Shown: in pieces, positions 54,390-61,184 of the stretch | Numbering within the stretch: the stretch's first letter is position 1 | Layout of the letters: each line of letters opens with the position of its first letter | Assembly (NCBI GenBank): GCA_041398605.1 | Contig: JAWKUK010000023.1 | Location: forward strand, 1 to 64,000 | DNA length: 64,000 nt | Reading direction: 5' to 3' | Source: JAWKUK01 sp041398605 | GTDB lineage: Bacteria; Planctomycetota; UBA1135; GCA-002686595 | Program-made: the position numbers and the translations under genes | Notes under the pieces: generated by a model | What the model was told of the DNA's origin: nothing | The model's database searches: none | What the model saw: only the letters and a program-made list of their open reading frames with translations

Positions 54390-57300
54390 ATGGCGCTCGT
54401 GATTCACGCCATCGCATCCCTCGCGCTCTGCGCGCTCCAAGGTAGCCCCGTCGCAGACCCACCGCGGCCGCTCTTCGACGGCCGCACGCTCCAGGGCTGG
54501 AGCGGTGACCCGCGCTACTGGTCGGTCGAAGACGGCGCGATCGTCGGGCGCTCCACCCCCGAGCTGCCCTGCAAGCGCACGACCTGGCTCATCTTTGAGG
54601 GCGCGCCGCTCGAGCACTTCGAGCTCAGCCTCGAAGTCCGGCTCAACGGGGGCAACTCCGGGGTCCAAGTCCGCAGCAGCGACCTCGGCGAGTGGCAGGT
54701 CCACGGGCCGCAAGCGGACCACGACGCCGCCGGCGACTGGACCGGCGGGATCTACGAACAAGGCGGACGCGGCGTGCTCGTGCCCCGCGGCACAAGCCTC
54801 ACCCTCGATGCCGCCGGCGCCGCTGAGTCGACGCGCATCGGCGATGCCGCCGCCTTGCTCGAGCAGGCGACCGCCCGCGAATGGGCCCAGCTCGACATCA
54901 AGTGCCTGGGCGCCGCGACCGAAGTGCGCTGGAACGGGGTCCTGACGTCGAAGCTCATCGACGGTGGGCCGGCCGCGTGGCACGGAGACGGCAAGCTCGC
55001 GCTGCAACTGCACGCCGGGCCCCCCATGGAGGTGCGCTTCCGCAACGTGCTCGTGCGCGAGCTCGCGGCGCCGCCGATCGAGGCGGTGCCTGCGAGACCG
55101 AAGGCCACCGCGCCCCAGTGGATCTGGGCGCCAGGCGCGCCCTCGGACAACGAGACCGCGACGCTCCTACGCCAGGTCACCCCGCGCGCTGCCCTGACGC
55201 GTGCGACGCTGTGGGGCGCCTGTGACAACGCCGTCGAGGTCTTCGTCGGCGAGCGACGCATCGCCGTGTCCGAGGACTGGGCCAAGCCCTTCGAACGAGA
55301 CGTGACGCAGGACGTCGGCAGCGACCCGTTCACGCTCACCGCCCGCTGCTGGAACGAGGGCGGCCCAGCCGGCCTGGTCCTGCGTCTGACGCTCACCTAC
55401 GCCGACGGCACGACCGAGACGATCGTCACGGACGATTCCTGGCATACGCTGGACGGCGCAGCCGCCGTATCGCGCGGCGCCTTCGGCGTTGCGCCGTGGG
55501 GCACGCCCGCCACGTCTTCCGACGGCGCGCCGCGCGGCGTGCTCGACCCCGCGCAGCTCGAGCTGCCCGCGGGCTTCGCAGCGACGCTGCTCTACGAAGT
55601 CCCGCGCCGCGACGGCTCTTGGGTGGCCGTCACCTGCGATGACCGCGGGCGCATCTACGCCGCCGACGAGCGCGGCCAGGGCGTGTTCCGCCTGACCGAG
55701 CGCCCCGACGGCCCCCCCACCGTCGAAGCGCTGCCGCTCAACCTGCCCGCGGCGCAAGGCCTCTGCCCGATCCGGCGCGCTGACGGCGGGCTCGACCTGT
55801 ACATCATGGTCAGCGCGTTCGGCTCGCCGCGCGCAAACGGCCTGTGGCGCGCGCGCGACGCCGATGACGACGGCGTCTTCGAAGCCGTCGACCTGCTCAT
55901 GCCCCTCGACGGCGCCGGCGAGCACGGCCCGCACGCGATCGTCGCAGCGCCGGACGGCAGCGGGCTCTACGTCATCGCCGGCAACCACACGAAGCTGCCG
56001 GCCGACATCGAGGTCTTTCACGCGCCGAAGCTGTGGCAAGAGGACCAGTTGCTGCCGCGTATCCCCGACCCGAACGGCCACGCGGTCGGCGTCCCCGTGC
56101 CCGGCGGCTGGTTCGTGAAGACGGACTTCGAGGGCCAGCACCGCGAGCTCGTGTCGATCGGGATGCGCAACGCGTACGACTTCGCGGTCGACCGCGAGGG
56201 CAACACGCTGACCTACGACTCCGACATGGAGTGGGACATGGGCGCCCCGTGGTACCGCGCGCCGCGCGTCCTACAGCTCGTGCCCGGCGGCGACTTCGGC
56301 TGGCGCAACGGCTCGGGCAAGGTGCCGGCCTGGAGCGAGGACACGCTCGGCGCCGTCGTCGACACGGGCCCGGCCTCGCCTACCGGCGTGCTGCACACGA
56401 AGGACCTCGCGTTCCACGCGCCTTGGGACAACGTGCTGCTGGCGGCCGATTGGGCCTACGGCACGGTGCACGCGGTCACGACGACGCGCGCCGAGGACGG
56501 CCTGACGCTGACCGGGACCATCCGGCCCTTCCTCAGCGGCAAGCCGTTCCCCGTGACGGACCTGGCGGCGCACCCCGACGGCAGCCTCATCGTCACGATC
56601 GGCGGGCGAGGCACACGCTCCGGCGTGTACCGCATCCGCTCGCTCGCGGGCGTCGACCACCGCGCGACCGCCGCGGTGCCCGACCCCGTCGGGCGGTTCG
56701 CGACGCTGCGCGCCGGGTTCGACCTCTTGAGCCCGGACCGTGTCGAGCGCTACTTGGCCCGGGTCCAGCTGGAGCGCGACCTCACGCCCGCCGATTGGCT
56801 CGCGCGCTTCATGCGCAAGGGGCAGCGCGGCGCCGCAGACGAGCGCCTCTCCGGCGCGTGGCTCATCGGGGCTGCGCGCGCTGGTGGCTCCGAGCTGCGC
56901 GAACGGGTCCTCGCAGCAGTGAGCGCGGCGACCTGGAGCGAGCATCCGACCGCGACGGAGCTCCAGGACCACCTCGCGCAGCTGCGCGCTGCCGAGCTCG
57001 TCATCGCGCGCGCCGGCGTCCCCGAAGGGCCGCCAGGCCGCTCGGTCGCGAAGTCGTTGGCCCACCTGTACCCGACCGGCGACGCGCGCGTCGACCGGAC
57101 CCTCGCCGCGCTGCTCGTCGCTCTGGGCGACGCCAGCGTCACGGAGAAGGCCATCGCGCAGATGCTGCGCGCGCCGATCCAGGAAGACGCGCTCTACCTC
57201 GCCTACGTGCTGCGCAACCAGACCGCCGGGTGGACTCCGCAACGGATCGACCAATACCTGACGTTCCTGCACGTCGACGCCGCGCGCTTCCACGGCGGGC

Positions 57301-58811
57301 ACAGCCTGGCACGCTACGTCGAGCTCATCCGCGACGAAGCGACCGAGCGCCTGGGGGCTGGTTGGACCGCGCCCGAGGCCGTCTCCCAAGCGGCGCCCGC
57401 GCGCCCGGTCTCCGCGAACATCTTCGTGAAGGAGTGGGCGCTCGACGACCTGCGCCCGGCAGACGGCGAGCTCGCGCAACGTGACCTCGTCAGCGGCCGC
57501 CACGTCTTCGAGGCCGCGCGCTGCGCGGAGTGCCACCGCTACGCCGACAGCGGCGGCAGCACCGGGCCGGACCTCACGGGCGCCGGCGCGCGTTACTCGG
57601 CCGAGGACCTCTTGCTCGCGATCCTCGAGCCCTCGCGCGACCTCACCGACCAATACCAGGACACCGAGGTCTGGACGACCGACGGCACCGTACACATGGG
57701 CCGCGTCGTCGAAGAGGACGCGGAGTGGCTCACGCTCATGCCGCCCCCGCCTAACGAGGCCGAGCGCATCGACGTGGCGCAAAGAGAGGTCAAGCTGAAG
57801 CGCCCGCACCCGACCTCGCGCATGCCCAAGGGGCTCTTGAACGGGTTCCAGCGCGAAGAGGTCCTCGACCTCCTCGGGTACCTCCTCGGCGGGCCGCAGG
57901 TCGGCGCGCCGGCGAAGCCCGAGGCGCAGGAAGGGCCCGCGCGGGACGAGCGCTCATCGCGCGTGCACGAAGCGGACCTGCATGACACGGGCCAGCCGGG
58001 CCTCGCCGCGCTCGCGCGCGCCTTCGCCGAAGCGAACCCAGGTTATGCGCTGCGTTGGCTCGCGAACGACAGCGCGGCGCCTGCGACGCTGGCGTGCGCG
58101 CCGGCGGCCGCCTGCACCGTCGTCTTTGCGCAGGCGGGCGAGGGCGCTGCGACGGTCACTCGGGCCGCCGGCGTCGAGACGAGCGATGTGCGCGCCGGCG
58201 ACATCATCGTCGTGCGGCGCGGCGAGTCGCTAGCGCTGCGCGGCGCCTCTGCGCTCGCGTTCGACGTCCCGACGGCGCCGCCGTCCGATATCCCGGCCTT
58301 CATCCGCCCCGACTTCGACCCGCGCATCACCGACACGCCCGGCGGCTGCGCCGAGGAGAGCGACGCGTACCGCCGCGTGCTGTTGACCTGGCAGGGCAAG
58401 AACGGCCCGTACCTCTTCCACGCGCTGAACGCGCACCGCGTGCGGATCATGGACTCGTTCACGCACTACCACCCGATCGAGGGCGGCTTCGACGAGCTCT
58501 ACCTCGTGCAAGCGGCGCCCGAAGGCGCGGCGCTCTTGGTCTCCGAGCAGCTCGACGTCATCCGCGGCGTCGCGGCGGTCACGAAGGCCGAGGTGTCACA
58601 GCTCCTGCGCCGCATCCCGCTCAGCGCGGGCGACCTCGTGTACCTGCCCCGCGGCGTGGTGCACCGCGGCCTCGGCGGCGCGGTCGTGCAAGTGATCACG
58701 GTCCCGGGCTTCGTCCCGGGCGCCGAGATCGGCGTCGACGCGGCGCTGGTCGCGTTGAACGAGCGCTTCGGCCTCGCTGGCGCGGACGCGCTGCCGTCAC
58801 ACGCCAACTGA
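54390..58811 (+). CDS. Exported multidomain protein: DUF1080, galactose-binding-like, PVC-type propeller, cytochrome c, cupin
   Basis: 1473 residues from ATG 54390; short signal-like start (LVIHAIASLALCALQG). In order: a 3-keto-disaccharide hydrolase/DUF1080 domain (about 25-235; FDGRTLQGWSGDPRYWSVED, GNSGVQVRS); a beta-sandwich like those of rhamnosidases (about 240-380); a PVC-type dehydrogenase-like propeller (about 385-760; DDRGRIYAADERGQGVFRLT, MRNAYDFAVDREGNTLTYDS, GGDFGWRNGSG); helical repeats; a c-type cytochrome (heme motif CAECH, Cys1045 to His1049, then TGPDLTGAGARY); and a cupin with SFTHYHPIEGGFDELYLV near 1370. It probably oxidises a sugar derivative with electron transfer through the heme. 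Nine C residues occur at 54345-54353 before the start. Confidence 0.88.
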   Translation: MALVIHAIASLALCALQGSPVADPPRPLFDGRTLQGWSGDPRYWSVEDGAIVGRSTPELPCKRTTWLIFEGAPLEHFELSLEVRLNGGNSGVQVRSSDLGEWQVHGPQADHDAAGDWTGGIYEQGGRGVLVPRGTSLTLDAAGAAESTRIGDAAALLEQATAREWAQLDIKCLGAATEVRWNGVLTSKLIDGGPAAWHGDGKLALQLHAGPPMEVRFRNVLVRELAAPPIEAVPARPKATAPQWIWAPGAPSDNETATLLRQVTPRAALTRATLWGACDNAVEVFVGERRIAVSEDWAKPFERDVTQDVGSDPFTLTARCWNEGGPAGLVLRLTLTYADGTTETIVTDDSWHTLDGAAAVSRGAFGVAPWGTPATSSDGAPRGVLDPAQLELPAGFAATLLYEVPRRDGSWVAVTCDDRGRIYAADERGQGVFRLTERPDGPPTVEALPLNLPAAQGLCPIRRADGGLDLYIMVSAFGSPRANGLWRARDADDDGVFEAVDLLMPLDGAGEHGPHAIVAAPDGSGLYVIAGNHTKLPADIEVFHAPKLWQEDQLLPRIPDPNGHAVGVPVPGGWFVKTDFEGQHRELVSIGMRNAYDFAVDREGNTLTYDSDMEWDMGAPWYRAPRVLQLVPGGDFGWRNGSGKVPAWSEDTLGAVVDTGPASPTGVLHTKDLAFHAPWDNVLLAADWAYGTVHAVTTTRAEDGLTLTGTIRPFLSGKPFPVTDLAAHPDGSLIVTIGGRGTRSGVYRIRSLAGVDHRATAAVPDPVGRFATLRAGFDLLSPDRVERYLARVQLERDLTPADWLARFMRKGQRGAADERLSGAWLIGAARAGGSELRERVLAAVSAATWSEHPTATELQDHLAQLRAAELVIARAGVPEGPPGRSVAKSLAHLYPTGDARVDRTLAALLVALGDASVTEKAIAQMLRAPIQEDALYLAYVLRNQTAGWTPQRIDQYLTFLHVDAARFHGGHSLARYVELIRDEATERLGAGWTAPEAVSQAAPARPVSANIFVKEWALDDLRPADGELAQRDLVSGRHVFEAARCAECHRYADSGGSTGPDLTGAGARYSAEDLLLAILEPSRDLTDQYQDTEVWTTDGTVHMGRVVEEDAEWLTLMPPPPNEAERIDVAQREVKLKRPHPTSRMPKGLLNGFQREEVLDLLGYLLGGPQVGAPAKPEAQEGPARDERSSRVHEADLHDTGQPGLAALARAFAEANPGYALRWLANDSAAPATLACAPAAACTVVFAQAGEGAATVTRAAGVETSDVRAGDIIVVRRGESLALRGASALAFDVPTAPPSDIPAFIRPDFDPRITDTPGGCAEESDAYRRVLLTWQGKNGPYLFHALNAHRVRIMDSFTHYHPIEGGFDELYLVQAAPEGAALLVSEQLDVIRGVAAVTKAEVSQLLRRIPLSAGDLVYLPRGVVHRGLGGAVVQVITVPGFVPGAEIGVDAALVALNERFGLAGADALPSHAN

Positions 58812-58816
58812 CCGGC

Positions 58817-59599
58817 TCACAGCACGAAGCGCAGCCCGCCGAGCAGCGTCCAGTCGTTCTCGCGGTGACCGCCGAACCCGACGCTCGGGCGCACAAACGC
58901 GCCGAGCGCGCCGCCCTGCAGGTCGCCGAGGACCCAGCCGCGCTCGAGGACGAGCGCGCCCCAGGTGTCCGCCTCGGCTTCGAGGTCGATGACCACCGCG
59001 GGGTCGATCGACCACCAGCGGCGCTGGTCCGCCGCGGTGCGCAGATACCGCAGGTCGAGCGTCGTCTGGTTGAGCGCGTCGCGCCGCGCGGCGCCGTCCA
59101 CGCTGAAGCGCTGCTGCCACGTGAACGCGAGCAGGCTCTGCTCCGACAGGAAGCCCGTCCAGACCAGCGCCGGTGTGAGGGTCGCGCGCCCAGCGCCGAG
59201 CGCGTCGTTGCTCGCTGTATCGAAGGTCACGTCGGCGCGGAACACGACGCCCTGGTCCTGGTCGAGCTGCGCGAGCCAGTCGAAGCCGAGGCGCAGGTCC
59301 CCGAGCCCCGTCTCCCCGTCGCGCCCGAGGTCGACGGAGCCCAACGGCTGCGCGATGCGCGCGGCGAGCGTGCTCTCGCGGAACGCGCGTGTGTACGTCG
59401 GTGTCAGCGTCAGCGCCCCGTCGCCGCCGCCGAACGACGCGTAGCCCGCGGTCACCTCGAGCGTGTCGCGCAAGAGCGTCGGGTTCGTGCCAGAGCGGTC
59501 CGCGCTGACGCGGGCGGGCAACGCGGGCGCAGCGCAGGACGCTGTGAGCCCCAGTACGAAGGGCCCGAGCAAGGGAGGACTCGTGAATCGGCGGGACAT
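58817..59599 (-). CDS. Outer-membrane beta-barrel (transporter-like) protein
   Basis: 260 residues; signal segment LLGPFVLGLTASCAAPA (lipobox-like Cys). The body alternates hydrophobic and polar residues in about twelve strands (DTLEVTAGYASFGGGDGALT, GLGDLRLGFDWLAQLDQDQG, WWSIDPAVVIDLEAEADTWG) and ends in the aromatic strand TLLGGLRFVL, a usual barrel terminus. It resembles meta-pathway or transporter-type outer-membrane barrels. Its end is 5 bp from the convergent fusion gene. Confidence 0.8.
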   Translation of the reverse strand: MSRRFTSPPLLGPFVLGLTASCAAPALPARVSADRSGTNPTLLRDTLEVTAGYASFGGGDGALTLTPTYTRAFRESTLAARIAQPLGSVDLGRDGETGLGDLRLGFDWLAQLDQDQGVVFRADVTFDTASNDALGAGRATLTPALVWTGFLSEQSLLAFTWQQRFSVDGAARRDALNQTTLDLRYLRTAADQRRWWSIDPAVVIDLEAEADTWGALVLERGWVLGDLQGGALGAFVRPSVGFGGHRENDWTLLGGLRFVL

Positions 59600-59685
59600 G
59601 TCGCGCAGCGGGGGGGACGGGTCCCCGCAGCGTACAGGCCGATTGCAAAGCGACGATCAAGGCCGGGCCGCAGCCCGGCCCTGGC

Positions 59686-61173
59686 TCAAACCGACTCGGA
59701 GATCGTGAAGCCTTGGCGGTACGTGCCCCGGCGCAGCGACTCGGCGTCGGCGTCGCCGACGTAGCGCTCCTCGACCGGATCGATCGCGAGCGTGCGCCCG
59801 AACGTCGGCCGGTCCTTGTCGAGCTCGACGCCGTTCGCGACGAGGTGCGCGCGCATCCGCGCCATCGCATCCAGCGCGTGCGGGGCGTCCGCGACGGCGC
59901 GCTCGATCGACTCCATCGAGTCCCGCTGGCCCAGCCGGATCGAGTCATTCGCGATGTGGCAGTAGCCCGCCGAGAGGTGGCCCTCGGCGACGTCAGCGTG
60001 CAGCGCGCCGGGGTCACGCAGCCGCACGGCGTCGATGAAGTTCGCGAAGTGGTCGCCGTCCTGCTTCCACCTGCGCAGCTCCTTCCCCTCGTGATCGTGC
60101 GCGACCGCGACGGAGTAGTCGGAGGTGATCGTCAAGCGCCCTTGCTCCGCGTACACGATCACGGAGATCGTCGTGCCGTGCACGCGGTCCATGTTCGCGC
60201 CCCAATCGGGCAGCGCTTGGGACGCGAGGTCCTTAGGCAGGCCGCGCACCTCGAACACCATCGGCGCGGGCTGCAGGTCGTAGTACGCGACGAGCGTGTT
60301 CGGGGTCGTGCCGTCGTCCGCATAGCCGAAGCGGCCGCCCGCGGTCACGATGCGCGTCGGCAGCGCCTTGGCGCCGAGCGCCCAGCGGCACAGGTCCATC
60401 TGGTGCACCCCTTGGTTGCCCAGGTCGCCGTTGCCAAACGGCCACTGCCAGTGCCAATCGTAGTGGTACTGAGCGCGCTGCACCGGGCCAGGTTGGCGCG
60501 GCCCCGACCACAGGTCGTGGTTGACCTGCGCCGGGGGGTCCAGCGGCAGCGGCACGCGGCCGATGCTCTTGCGCGGCTTGTAGCAGAGGCCCTGCGCGAG
60601 CTTCGGCGCGCCGAGCCCGCCCGCTTGGAACCACGCGATCGCTTCGTTGATCGCGGGGCTCGAGCGGCTCTGCGTCCCCGCCTGCACGATGCGGTTCGTG
60701 CGACGCGCGATCTCGACCATGCGCCGGCCCTCCCACAGGTTGTGGCTGACAGGCTTCTCGACGTAGACGTGCTTGCCCGCCTCGCAGGCCCACACGGTGT
60801 GCAGCGCGTGCAGGTGGTTCGGCGTCGCGATCGAGACGGCGTCGACGTCGTCGCGCGCCAGGAGGTCGCGCACGTCAGCGAACGTCGCGATCTCGCGCCC
60901 GGCCGCCGCGGCCTCGGGCGCCGCCTCCGCCGCGCGCCGCGTCAGGACCTCGGCGTCGACGTCGCACAGGGCGACGATCTGGACGCCGGGCAGCCCCTTG
61001 AAGGCGTGGTAGTGGTTCCAACCACGCCCGCGCAGGCCGACGATGCCGAGGCGCACGACCTCGTCGTCGCGGCGCGCTCGGCCGAAGACCGGCGCGGCGA
61101 GGAGGGAAGCGGCGGCGACGGACCCGCCGCGAAGCACGTCGCGACGACGGATGGAGCGGGGGGCGTTCGGCAT
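59686..61173 (-). CDS. Tat-exported Gfo/Idh/MocA family oxidoreductase
   Basis: 495 residues. A twin-arginine signal is present (SIRRRDVLRGGSVAAASLLA), followed by the NAD-binding domain (VVRLGIVGLRGRGWNHYHAF, ALCDVDAEV) and the family motif KHVYVEKPVSHNLWEGRRMV, whose Lys is usually catalytic. The C-terminal part has HYDWHWQWPFGNGDLGNQGV, HQMDLCRWALGA. Such enzymes oxidise or reduce sugars or sugar-like compounds with tightly bound NAD(P); export is common in Planctomycetota. The next gene upstream in the same direction starts outside the window, with 11 bp separating the coding regions. Confidence 0.93.
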   Translation of the reverse strand: MPNAPRSIRRRDVLRGGSVAAASLLAAPVFGRARRDDEVVRLGIVGLRGRGWNHYHAFKGLPGVQIVALCDVDAEVLTRRAAEAAPEAAAAGREIATFADVRDLLARDDVDAVSIATPNHLHALHTVWACEAGKHVYVEKPVSHNLWEGRRMVEIARRTNRIVQAGTQSRSSPAINEAIAWFQAGGLGAPKLAQGLCYKPRKSIGRVPLPLDPPAQVNHDLWSGPRQPGPVQRAQYHYDWHWQWPFGNGDLGNQGVHQMDLCRWALGAKALPTRIVTAGGRFGYADDGTTPNTLVAYYDLQPAPMVFEVRGLPKDLASQALPDWGANMDRVHGTTISVIVYAEQGRLTITSDYSVAVAHDHEGKELRRWKQDGDHFANFIDAVRLRDPGALHADVAEGHLSAGYCHIANDSIRLGQRDSMESIERAVADAPHALDAMARMRAHLVANGVELDKDRPTFGRTLAIDPVEERYVGDADAESLRRGTYRQGFTISESV

Positions 61174-61184
61174 GAACGCCGAAG

